From: Triglochin maritima
Taxonomy: Eukaryota > Streptophyta > Magnoliopsida > Alismatales > Juncaginaceae
Length of the DNA: 64,000 bases
Assembly: GCA_963682175.1 (NCBI GenBank)
Contig: OY821787.1
Coordinates: 17,028,501 to 17,092,500, forward strand
Direction of reading: 5' to 3'
The position numbers and the translations under genes were made by a program. The notes under the pieces were generated by a model that did no database searches, was not told the DNA's origin, and saw nothing but the letters and a program-made list of their open reading frames with translations. Positions 54,641 through 64,000 of the stretch are shown piece after piece; the first letter of the stretch is position 1; the number at the start of each line of letters is the position of its first letter.

Positions 54641-56662
54641 TTTCAGGAATAAACAGGTTTGAGAAAAGAGACTCAAAAAGGAGTTAAAAGGAAAACGACT
54701 AAGTTGCAAGACTTATGGACTAAGATGCAAGAGAAAGGGACCCAGATGTAAAACTAAAAGGACCAATGAGCAAATCAAGAAGCTCCACATCATCATGAGG
54801 AGTATTTTGGCAATTTGATCCGGGCCCAACCATCAACAACTAAATCGGGTTCATCAAACATCAAGAAATCAATCCAGAATCGAGACACCCAAAACTAGAC
54901 CCCATCAACCTAATATAGTCCGCTAATTGGTTGTCCTAATCGGCCAATTGGCAGTCCAAATTGCTTCAAACGGTTCATGGCTTAGTCGGGTGTTCAATTA
55001 TATTGTTTTATGTCTATTTATAGTATGTGTTAAGTCTCATACCGGGGAATTGTCCCGGGTTACTTTTTTCTAGGACTATAAATAGAACTCTTCCTCCTCC
55101 TTTGTAACATCTCCTCTCTGGGTGGTCATTCTCTCTACTAGGAGTTAAGCATTGAAGCAAAACCCTGGTCGAGAGAAGCTACTTGTAATGTGAGTGAGCA
55201 ATAAAAAATATTTTGCTAGTTTCTTTGTGTTTATTTTAAGTCTTGCATGTTTAGTTAATTTCATTTGTTTTAATCTTCGTAGAAATAATTAGCATGTTTT
55301 CTTTTCTTAAATAAGAATGTTAGCTTAATAATGTGTGAGTAGTTCAATACCCCTTTGGGGGGTGGAGATGATGTACATATATGTTGTGAAGTTTGGATGT
55401 TTGATGAATTTTTGATTGTGTAAACTTGCATGTTTATATGTTCATCGGGGGTGTTTTAATCGTCTACATGTTGGGGGCTTTTTGTGGGTTTTGTCATAAG
55501 ATTTAGATATTTCCCATGTTTTGTTTCCTCGTGTTTATTGACTGAAATTTCCTGTTGAATATGCTACATGTTAGTTATTTAAGTGTATTTGTGTTAGTTC
55601 TGCTACAAATACAAACACATAACTAACATGTAGCATATTCACTAGGTAATTTCAGTCAATAAACATGAGAAAATTAAGCATGGGAAGTGTCTAAATCTTA
55701 TGGAAAACCTCATAAAAATTCCCCAACATGTAGATGATTAAAGTACCCCCAATGAACATACAAAACATGCAAGTCTACACAATCAAAAATTTATCAAACA
55801 TCCAAACTTCACAATATATATGAACATCATCTCCACCCCCCACCCCCCCAAAGGGGATGGATCTACTCACTACACATTATGCTAACAATTAAACTAAAGA
55901 AGAAAGGAGACATTCTAACTAATTTAGCCAAAGATCAAAGAAACAAGACTAAGCTTAGCATGCATAAAAAAAGAACATGAGAACAAAACAATGAAAATTT
56001 ATTTTATTAAATGACTCACATTACTAGTAGCATTCTTCTCCACCTTGAGTTTTTGCTCCAAGACTTACTCCAAGTAGAGAGAATGTCACCAAGTAATGGG
56101 TGAATACAAATGGAGAAGGAGGAGTTCTATTTATAGTCATAGAAAAAGGCAATACGGGACAATCCCCCGATATGGGACTAAAACACTACTAAAAATAGAC
56201 ATAGAGCACTCTAATACATGACCCAACTAAACCGCATCGGATCCCGAGCAACCCAAACCACTAATTAGCGGTCTTGGACAGCCAGTTGGCGGTCTATAAG
56301 GTTTGGATCGGGTCAGGTGTTGTGGAGTGGTTGTCTGGCTCGATTTCTTCATGTTTGATGCACCCTAAGCAGTTGTGTAGGTTGCGACCCGAATCCAATT
56401 GCCAAAATACTTCTCATGATGGTGTGGAGTTCCTTCATTTGCTCAATGGCCCTTTGGTTTTACATTCGGGTCCCTCTCTTGTGCATCTTAGTCCATAAGT
56501 CTTGCAACTTAGTCATTTTTCTTGCTTTTAGGTCCTTTTATGCCTCTTCTCCTCAATCCTGTTTATTCCTGAAGCTCAAACATAAAACTCGTTATGTAGC
56601 ATTATTTAGGTTCAATATAATGGATATAAGACACAAATGAATGCATGAAATGATGCCAATCA
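54641..56662. repeat. Inverted LTR pair, copy 2 (with empty site for element F)
   Basis: Plus arm 54641-55597 and minus arm about 55598-56662, turning at the same TTCTGCTACAAATAC phrase near 55597. It duplicates 45667-46200 joined to 53555-54620, and extends further to the natural LTR start (GATGCCAATCA at 56662). The site of element F is unoccupied at 55174-55178. U3 palindrome pairs lie at about 54920-54958 and 56260-56294. Confidence 0.82.
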
Positions 56663-57123
56663 CTACTCTCCAAGCCAAACTTCCCACACTTTAGATTAAA
56701 TCCTATCATACTCAAGTGTGCTCAAGTTTAGAGAGTGATTGTTCCACTGAAGTCTTCAGTCAAGAGGTTGTAAAGGTTTCGGTGAAAGCCCGAAGCATCC
56801 ATCTTGGGTTGTGAGAGGAAGAAAATGGAGCTCTGCGAGGATTGTTTGCGATTTCGTGGTGTAAAGGCTTAATATCGGCCCGGAATGAGATTGGACAGTG
56901 AAGACATAGGCGGAGCTCGAGGGAGATCGAGCGGAGCTTGCAAGAGAGGAAGTAGGTGGGAGGCCGAACCTCTATAAAAGTCTTCCGGTGTCCAATATGG
57001 TTTGTATATTTATTGTCTTTACTAGCTTGTTTGTTTTTATTCTGCTGTGCATCTTTGATTAAGCAAGTAGAGTTTGATTAAGCTTAAAAAGTGATTAGAA
57101 TTTGGGTCATACACGATCCTTCA
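56663..57123 (+). repeat. SIRE-like LTR, 3' fragment
   Basis: It matches the right part of the SIRE-like solo LTR (24180-24632): AAGTGTGCTCAAG, GGTGAAAGCCCGAAG, GAGCGGAGCTTGCAAGAGAGG, CGAACCTCTATAAAA and AAAGTGATTAGAATT. It ends CACGATCCTTCA next to the following LTR. Confidence 0.75.
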
Positions 57124-58733
57124 ATCATACCATGCATATTTTTGTGTCTTATATCCTCTCTTTTGAACCTAAGCAATGCTACGTAACAAGTTTTTTGTTT
57201 GAGTTTCACGAATAAACAGGTTTGAGAAGAAGATACACAAAAAAGGACCTTACTGTAAGAAAAGGACTGAATTGTGAGACTTATGGACTGATATGCAAGA
57301 GGGAATGACCCGAATGTAAACCAAAAGGACCAATAAGCAAATCAACAAACTTCATACCATCATGAGAAGTTTTTTGGCAATTTGATTCGGGCCTAAACTC
57401 TACAAACCAGCTCAAGTGCACTACACATGAAGAAATCAACCCAGCAAAACATCCTCCAAACCAGGATGCGATCCAAACTTTATAGACCCCTAATTGGTGG
57501 TTCATGATCGCTGGTTGGCGGTCGGGTCTTTTCCAGATCTGATAATATTTAGTCGAGTTATTTATTATAGTGTTTTATGTCTATTTTTAGTAGTGCATTA
57601 GTCCAACGTCAGAATATTGCCCCCGGTTACCTTTTTCTATGACTATAAATGTAACTCTTCCTCCTCCTTTGTATTTACTACATTCTTAGTGGCAAATACC
57701 TCTACTTAGAGTCAAGCCTTGGAGCAAAAACTCAAGTGGAGAGATGCTACTTGTAATGTGAGTCATTTAATATAAAAAAATTTGTTAGTTTAATGTTGCC
57801 TCTTTTATTCCTTGCATGCTTAGCTTAAGTTTGTTTAGTTATTCTTAGTTGAATTAGTTAGAATGTTTTCTCTTCTTAAGATAAATGTTAGTTTAATGAT
57901 TAGTGAGTAGTTTCATCCCCCTTTGGGGGGTGAAGATGATGCACATGTATGTTGTGAAGTTTTGATGTCTGATGAATTTTTGATTGTGCAGACTTGCATG
58001 TCTGTATATTCATCAGGGGTGTTTTAATCACCTACATGTTGGGGTATTTTTGATGGGTTTTGCCATAAGATTTAGATATTTTCCATGCTTAGTTTCCTCA
58101 TGTTTATTGATTGAAATTTCCTGTTGGGTATGCTACGTGTTAGTTGTGTGTTTGTATTTGTGTTTGCCTGCTTGATTGATTGAAGAAATTTTGTTTTGAT
58201 GGGTTTTGCCATAAGATTTAGACACCTCTCGTGCTTAGCTTTGTTCTTCACATGAGTTCATGGTTTTTGATGAGTCTTGTCATATCGTTAGACACTTCTC
58301 ATGCTGAGCCTAGTCTTATGATAATAAGGTAGTAATTGCTGATACATTGTGTGAATGGATTGATAGATTTTGTCAAATCTCTAGACACTTCCTATTCATG
58401 AAGACACACACACATACATTCATGCGTCATTCCTCTCTTATTTCACTTCATATGTGCACACACTCCACCCCTTAGGGGTTTCTCTTCCTGAATTCAAATC
58501 TCTTTATTAGGTCTTTAGTTTGTTTTAGTCAATCTTTAGTTACTTTCTTTTGCATTTGTTAACTACTAGTTTAGTGTAGTCTAGTTTAACATAATCAAAT
58601 CTCTTCTCCCCTATTTTGTCACTTGATTTCTGACAAACCAGAGACTACTCACCTCCCTGTGGATCGACTCGTACTTGCCCCGTCTTCACCGACGGTTGTG
58701 CACTTGCGGTCTAAACTTTAATCGAATTTAACA
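57124..58733 (+). repeat. LTR of the C/D/E subfamily, nearly complete, isolated
   Basis: The first bases of U3 are missing (it starts near ATCATACCATGC), and it ends GAATTTAACA. A degenerate palindrome pair is at about 57486-57521 and the TATA box is altered (CTATAAATG, near 57647). GC-rich hairpin boxes are at about 57913-57932 and 58465-58482. No primer site follows, so it is a solo or broken LTR. Confidence 0.8.
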
Positions 58734-60201
58734 CCAAGCCTCCACCTCAACCTAAACAATACCCAAATAGTATTAGCATCTAATCAAGGGTCAAGATCTT
58801 ACACTAATCGTAATTAATCAACCTAGTCAAGTAAAGTGAACAAACAAGATTACATGCATGGCATATATACTTTTATGTGTGTGAATCATCTTAATAGGTT
58901 GATCAAATTATCAAGATAAGAAGCATTGGGACATAGACACAAGATTGTAACAAAGCTTTGGACCAAAACTTGTAATTTTCCATTTATTGAGTCCATAGGA
59001 TTAAATGTAAACTTGAGCACTAGGATCCTGACCCGATGCACTTCTGTCGATCGAACACCTAATGGATGACTGAATAGCTGCCATCCAAAATAGTTCACTT
59101 GGACGACCAATTATCATTCGGTCGATTGAATCCTCTTGGAGCAGTTTTGGGTTTTTACTCCAACGGTCACATTTGTATTTTGTCTTAGAGTCCATTTTCC
59201 TTGTCCATTATCGAATGATCGATCTTTTATTGGTCAACTGTTTAATTCTTGGTCTCTGGTGCGCAATGACTATTTTCAAGTGTCAATATAACTGTTGGAC
59301 TCACAACGGATACTTATTTTACAATTGTTGGTGTTAAAAAACAAGCTATTGATCTGGAGGACCGAATTAGTCCCGGATAACCAAAATCAATTGATCAAAG
59401 CCCAACCAGTTCCTATTGTCCACCTTGGAACAACTAGTTGAACCCCGTTTGGTGAAGCAAAATTTGATTGGTAGAAATTGAGAAAGTTACTGGAAGTTGG
59501 TGATCTATTAACCGAATTTTATTCGATCATCTGAACCCACTATTTTGAACAAGTCAATTCCTTATTTCGGACTACCTTTCTTCAAATGGTCGACAGAACC
59601 TGTTTAGGTTTTTGCCCAATTAAGCTTAAGTCAAATCATATATTTCTTGGTCCAAATCTCACCAACTCTCCCAAACAGCTAGTAGAGCTTGAAACCTTAT
59701 AAATAGAAGTTCATTCATAAGTTTTAGATATCAAGACACCTCTCTTTACTCCTATCATTTGTGTTTAAACGTCAAATACTTTCAAGCTCCAATTTCTTCA
59801 CACTCATAGCTTAATCTTCACCACTTGTGTATCAATTCCAATTTCATATCCAAGTGTGCTTAGGTCTAAAGTGTTAAATCGTAATTCCATATCCAATAAT
59901 CAAAAAGTCTTTAAAGTTTCGTGGAAGTTTCCTCTCAGATTGTGAAACGAGAAATCGAGCAAGGCTAGGTTGTTTGCGAGGCTCGTGGTGTAAAGGCGTT
60001 GATCTCGGTCTGAAATGGAGGTCAGATAGTGGATACTCGAGTAGGGACCTAATGATCGATCGAAACCAGAGGAAATGACTAGATCACAGTGGTTGTGATC
60101 GAACCTCTATAAAATCCGGCATCGATTTGTGGTTTGAGATTCCTTATCCCTTTATATTTTAATTCTGTATTTAGTTTCTGATTAGAGGGTCATCGATCTA
60201 A
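58734..60201 (+). repeat. SIRE-like LTR, diverged copy
   Basis: It resembles the SIRE-like LTR in layout: TATAAATAG near 59700, GTGAAACGAG, GTAAAGGCG, CGAACCTCTATAAAATCC and TTGTGGTTTG. It ends near GATCTAACA. Palindromes of the GGTCGATTG/GGTCAACTG kind, around 59043-59250 and 59360-59390, are much decayed copies of the CGGTCGACCG array. Short open frames in it are chance. Confidence 0.65.
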
Positions 60202-61300
60202 CAATTTCATCATTCTCTCATTTTCATCTAACCTTGTGAAAAGATAACTTTTCAAGCAATCTAAGTTTCTTTTAAAGACATTTTTTGTCCTTTTAGACTT
60301 TTTTTCCTTATCGGTATGAAACAGAGTGGATGTATGTCATACAATCATGGACGCAGCTGACCAAATTTGGCTTCCTTCAAGTCCATAACTCATAAGGAGT
60401 TGAAGGGGTTGAACTTTTTAAAGGCATTCTAGAGCTTCTAATTTGTGATGAATAAGATAAATTGTCCGTACCTACCAACGTGATCAATAAATGTGATGAA
60501 ATAACGATATCCATGTCCATTAGGCGCATTGATAGGTCCACAAATATCTTAACGCAAAGTTATGAAAGAGAAGTAGTTGTAACAACTATAAACAATTTTC
60601 TAGTAGCTTTTGCTGTTAGACAAGACTCCGAAGTTGGTAACTAAAATCTTGAGAATTCACTCAATACCCCCTCCTTTCCAGCTTGTTAAACTAATCAACG
60701 TGAATGTGATCATGTCTAGCATGTTATGTTACTGAATCAACATTTATAGTGTTTTAGCACATAAAGCAACAGCAGTTTGATTATACAAAATTGTGTCGTC
60801 TAAGAGATTGCCACAACGATTAAAAAGTGCAACACAAGTAAGTACAAACCCACATAATTGTTCTCAAAAAAAATTCAAACCATGTGTCTTTCAAATGACA
60901 CTAAAAACATTTTTTGCCGTATAGCTGACACAAACTACATATCATGAATTAGCAAGGTCTGGTCATCTTGCAAAGATACATTGCATACGTCTCTCCTAAA
61001 AACTTCCACACCAATGTTGTTTGGCATGCAAATATGCCTCCTACTTGGAACATAATGATATTCCTTCAAGGACAAAGGATCTCTTGTTATGTGATTTGTT
61101 GAGCCTAAACCCACAATCCCTTTCTTTTGGGAATCCCATCAGGTCAGAGTCCATTACTATAGAAGTCTTACTACAAAATGAAGGATAACACGCAATAATC
61201 ACCTTTGATTTAGTTTTACTACATATGATCTTAGGGATTGTTTTTCTTATACTTATTTCCGTTACCAACTCTTATGTCATTGCTCTAAGAGCATTGCTCT
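60202..61300 (-). pseudogene. Copia integrase and pre-integrase remnant, minus strand
   Basis: The minus strand at about 60437-60555 reads DICGPINAPNGHGYRYFITF, followed by a DHVGRYG-like stretch, a Copia integrase start. Around 60370-60420 a TPYELWTGRKPNL-like phrase is recognisable. Sequence to 61060 and the frame at 61041-61268 probably come from the protease/pre-integrase part. Stops, shifts and deletions are frequent. It differs from Copia A and B. The border with the plus-strand gag near 61300 has the direct repeat GCTCTAAGAG. Confidence 0.6.
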
Positions 61301-61302
61301 AA

Positions 61303-62382
61303 GAGAAGAGCTACAAGGGTGTTGATCGAGTGAGGCAAGTGCGCCTCCAAATGCTTCGAGGTGAGTTTGAGGCGTTGAAAATGAAGGAATCGGAAGGTGT
61401 TGCCGATTTCGTGACGAGGGTTCGCATGGTGGCGAACAAATTGAAGACAAATGGGGAGGCGTTGACTGAAGGAAGAGTGGTGGAGAAGGTGTTGCGTTCT
61501 CTCACCGAAGACTTTGAAAATGTTGTGTGTGCTATCGAGGAATCAAAGGACCTCGAGAAGATGACCGTTGATGACCTAGCAAGCTCGTTGGAGGCACACG
61601 AGCAAAGAAAGAAGAAGAAGAGGCAAGATGTCTTGGAGGAGGCGTTGCAAACGAAGATGTCGCTTAAGGAGGAGAAACCTCTCAACGTAGATCATGGAAG
61701 CGGTCGTGACTATGGAGGTCGTCCAAAAAAGAAGGAGGTCGAGTGCTTCAAGTGTGGGAAGCGTGGCCATTTTGCGAAAGAATGTTGGTCGCAAAAGAAG
61801 GTGGAGGAGAGCTTCAGCCGTGGCCGTGGTGATCGTGGATCAAAGAAGGAGATTGAGTGCTTCAATTGTGGGAAGCATGGACACTATGCAAGTGAGTGTT
61901 GGTCAAAGAAAAGGGTGGAAGAGAGTTCCAACCTTATTGCCGAGGAGGAATATGCCCACGGTGATGGAATGACCTTGTTTGCTACCCACGAGGAGGTGAC
62001 AAATCATGTCATGCTTGCTCAAGTTGATGATGAGCATAACGAGGAATACGAAGAGAACAATGAAAATGAAGAGCAAGAGGTGGAGGTGGCAGATTCCACC
62101 GAGCATGAAGTTGTATCATCCGATAATGAAGAGACGAGACCGAGGAAGAAAAGGAGTCTTCGTGATCTATACGAGGGAACCAGTGAGCTACACTTGGTTT
62201 GCCTCTCCGCTCAAGGCGAGAGCATCCCGTTCGAAGAATCGGTGGTGGCAAAAGCAAGAAGACGAGCCATGATGAATGATGAGATGGAGTCGATAGAAAA
62301 GAATGAGACTTGGGAGCTAGCTTCACTTCCAAAACATAACAAAGGAATTGGTGTCAGGTGGGTATATGAGAAGAAGACAACA
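61303..62382 (+). pseudogene. gag: Copia gag fused in frame to the start of RT, 5' truncated
   Basis: The frame is open from 61303 with no ATG at the expected gag start (the first in-frame residues are KSYKGVDRVRQVRLQ), so the N-terminus is lost. It contains the UBN2-type gag body (LQMLRGEFEALKM, SLTEDFENVVCAIEES, MTVDDLASSLEAHE) and two CCHC knuckles, CFKCGKRGHFAKEC and CFNCGKHGHYASEC. After an acidic segment it runs into the integrase tail and RT start (RSLRDLYEGTSELHLVCLSA, MNDEMESIEKNETWELASL, GVRWVYEKK). Protease and nearly all integrase are missing without loss of frame, from an internal deletion of roughly 2 kb. A solo LTR interrupts the RT at 62382, and its TGA acts as stop. It is in a different Copia lineage from A and B. 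Confidence 0.85.
62378..62382. repeat. Target site duplication CAACA (left)
   Basis: Repeated exactly at 63799-63803. Confidence 0.95.
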
Positions 62383-63798
62383 TGATTGGCATCATTTCAT
62401 GCTCATATTTGTATCTTATATCCATTATCTTTCATCTAAGCAATGCTATGTGACGAGTTTTATGTTTGAATTTCAGAAATAAAGAGGTTTGAAGAGAAGA
62501 GCCATGAAAGGACCCAAAAGCAGGAAAAAGGACTTAATTGTGAGACCTGAGGACCAAGATGCAAGGGAGAAGGACCTGAACGTAAGACAGAATGACCTAA
62601 GAGCAAAACAGGAAACTCCACACCTTCATGGGGAGTATTTTGTCAATTCGATTCGGGTCGGAGCTCCAACAAACCAAGTAGATGCATCCAAGACCAACAA
62701 ATCCATCAAGCAAATCCCACAACCAAAAGCAACGCGATCTGAAGTTTATAGACCGCCAATTAACGGTCTTGGACCGCTAATTGGCGGTCCATATGACCCC
62801 AGATCCTCTAAGCTTTCTCCTGGACTTGTATTATCATGTGTTTAGGCTAGTTTTGGTATTGGTTTAGTCCCACATCGGGGGATTGTCCCGGATTAGCTTT
62901 TTCCATGCTTATAAATAGAACTCTTCACCTTCCATTGTAATTACCCATTGCTTGGTGGCATTCTCTCTACTAAGGAGTGAGCCTTGAAGCAAAAACTCAA
63001 GGTGGAGAAGAATGCTACCTTCAATGTGAGTCATTTGTTAATAAAATAATTCTTCTAGTTTCTTTTAATCTTGTCTTTTAATTTGTGCATGTTTGTTTAG
63101 TCTTTCACTTCCTTTTAAGCTTCTTTAATACCTCTTGCTATCTTAGTTAACTTTCATTTCAGTATTGAGCTTTCTTTTGTTAATATAGTTAGTGTAATGA
63201 GTAGTGAGTAGTTCCATCCCCTTTGGGGGTGGAGTAGATGTATGTACATGTTATGTAGGTGATATGAATGCTTAATATGAATGTTTTGTGAAGAATATTA
63301 GTATGCTTGCTTGAATTATTAAGAACCTTACTTGATGGTTTCTGCCGTAGCTTAGGTACACTCCATGCTTGTCTAAGTGTCTTAATAACAACCTTGCATT
63401 GCTCATATTAATCACCTAGGTTAGTGTTGTAATGATAGGTCTTGCCATAGTTAGGTACTTCTTATGCATTAACAACACTAACTACTTGAGCTTCTTGTAT
63501 GCATTTCATATCACACTTATTTCATGTGCACGCACACACACTCCACCCCTTAGGGGTTTTCATTCCTGTTATTTTATCTTTTACATTAGTTGATTAGCTT
63601 AGTTGTTTAGTTCATTTTAGCTTGTTTGTTTACTAGTTTAGCATTGTAGTATAGTTTAGTGTAATACACCTATCTCTCCTTCTTTTACCTCTCGCCTTCG
63701 AACAAACCAAGCGTCGACACACCTCCCAGTGGACGACCCGTATTTGCCACGGCTTCAACGCGGCCGTGCACTTGCGGTTAATATAAAACGATCAATCA
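62383..63798 (+). mobile_element. Solo LTR of the element 1 family
   Basis: 1,416 bp, starting TGATTGGCATC and ending CGATCAATCA, flanked by CAACA. U3 holds two palindromes (62751-62790), with the TATA box near 62911. It is diverged from the element 1 and F LTRs, mostly in the R-U5 half. An open frame of 118 codons in U3 (62489-62845) parallels the 102-codon frame of element 1. Confidence 0.94.
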
Positions 63799-63803
63799 CA
63801 ACA
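63799..63803. repeat. Target site duplication CAACA (right)
   Basis: Exact match to 62378-62382. Confidence 0.95.
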
Positions 63804-64000
63804 CCACAAGGAGAGGTCGAGCGATGCATGGCACGCGTTGTAGCAAAGGGATACAAGCCAAGGGCTGGTATCTACTATGAAGATGTATTCACACCGGTGG
63901 CATGCATGGAGACAATCCCTCTTTGTGTAGCTTATGAACAAGTGAGGTTCACATGGTGTCTTTTAGCTCAAACAAAAACATTGTCAATAAGGTTGCAGGA
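63804..64000 (+). pseudogene. Copia RT, continuation after the solo LTR, runs off the window
   Basis: The frame continues the RT of 61303-62382: ARVVAKGYKPRAGIYYEDVF, then TPVACMETI. It covers the fingers region of Copia RT; the catalytic blocks would lie further right, beyond the window. C-terminal codons are open to the window end. Confidence 0.85.

Noticed and set aside
61311..61685. Minus-strand ORF of 124 codons
   Set aside because: Antisense shadow of the Copia gag at 61303-62382.

Overview
This is a piece of angiosperm (most likely dicot) nuclear DNA made almost entirely of nested LTR retrotransposons. I found no ordinary host gene, no tRNA or rRNA gene and no CRISPR array. The evidence is plant-type Copia and Gypsy proteins, primer binding sites for plant initiator tRNA-Met and tRNA-Asp, TATAAATA promoters inside LTRs, and several exact 5-bp target duplications that allow the order of insertions to be read. 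The density of nesting suggests a heterochromatic block.
Layout. (1) 273-7657 is a complete, very young non-autonomous element ('element 1', a terminal-repeat retrotransposon with a gag-like ORF but no pol; TSD GAATG). (2) 7719-27883 is an old Copia element ('Copia A'). Its pol is split by a Maximus/SIRE-like solo LTR (about 13336-24632), and that LTR is itself split by a second, sister Copia element on the minus strand ('Copia B', 14162-23970, TSD CGAAG). (3) 27884-34518 is a minus-strand truncated element ('C') with a decayed Athila/Tat-type gag-protease and no reverse transcriptase. (4) 34519-38601 is the 3' part of a related plus-strand element ('D'), interrupted by a solo LTR with TSD CCTGG. 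(5) 38602-40984 is a minus-strand chromovirus-like Gypsy pol fragment. (6) 40985-46200, continuing from 53550, is a plus-strand gag-protease element ('E'). Its 3' LTR is interrupted by 'element F' (46201-53549, minus strand, TSD AGAAG), a second complete member of element 1's family. (7) 53550-60201 is a cluster of LTRs in alternating orientation, with a tandemly duplicated inverted-LTR unit and SIRE-like LTR pieces. (8) 60202-64000 holds Copia remnants: a minus-strand integrase fragment, then a plus-strand gag fused in frame to the start of RT, with another solo LTR (TSD CAACA) in the RT.
How the parts relate. Elements 1 and F encode one intact ORF of about 496 aa with a CCHC knuckle, a glutamine-rich coiled-coil-like stretch and a C-terminal GWRV module, but no capsid, protease, RT, RNase H or integrase. 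They would need a partner in trans. C, D and E are relatives that share LTR architecture, leader and 3' noncoding region; C and E additionally keep traces of capsid and protease. None of the family copies here carries its own RT or integrase.
The most striking signal is cis-acting. The U3 regions of the gag-only family carry one or two copies of the palindrome GACCGCCAATTGGCGGTC upstream of the TATA box. The U3 regions of the Copia and SIRE-like LTRs carry arrays of about 11-13 copies of CGGTCGACCG. Both are built from the same half-site, GACCG, in opposite arrangements. Other points of note are telomere-type GTTTAGG repeats replacing the zinc knuckle of Copia A gag, a long 3' noncoding region conserved between subfamilies, and an in-window empty site that proves the insertion of element F.
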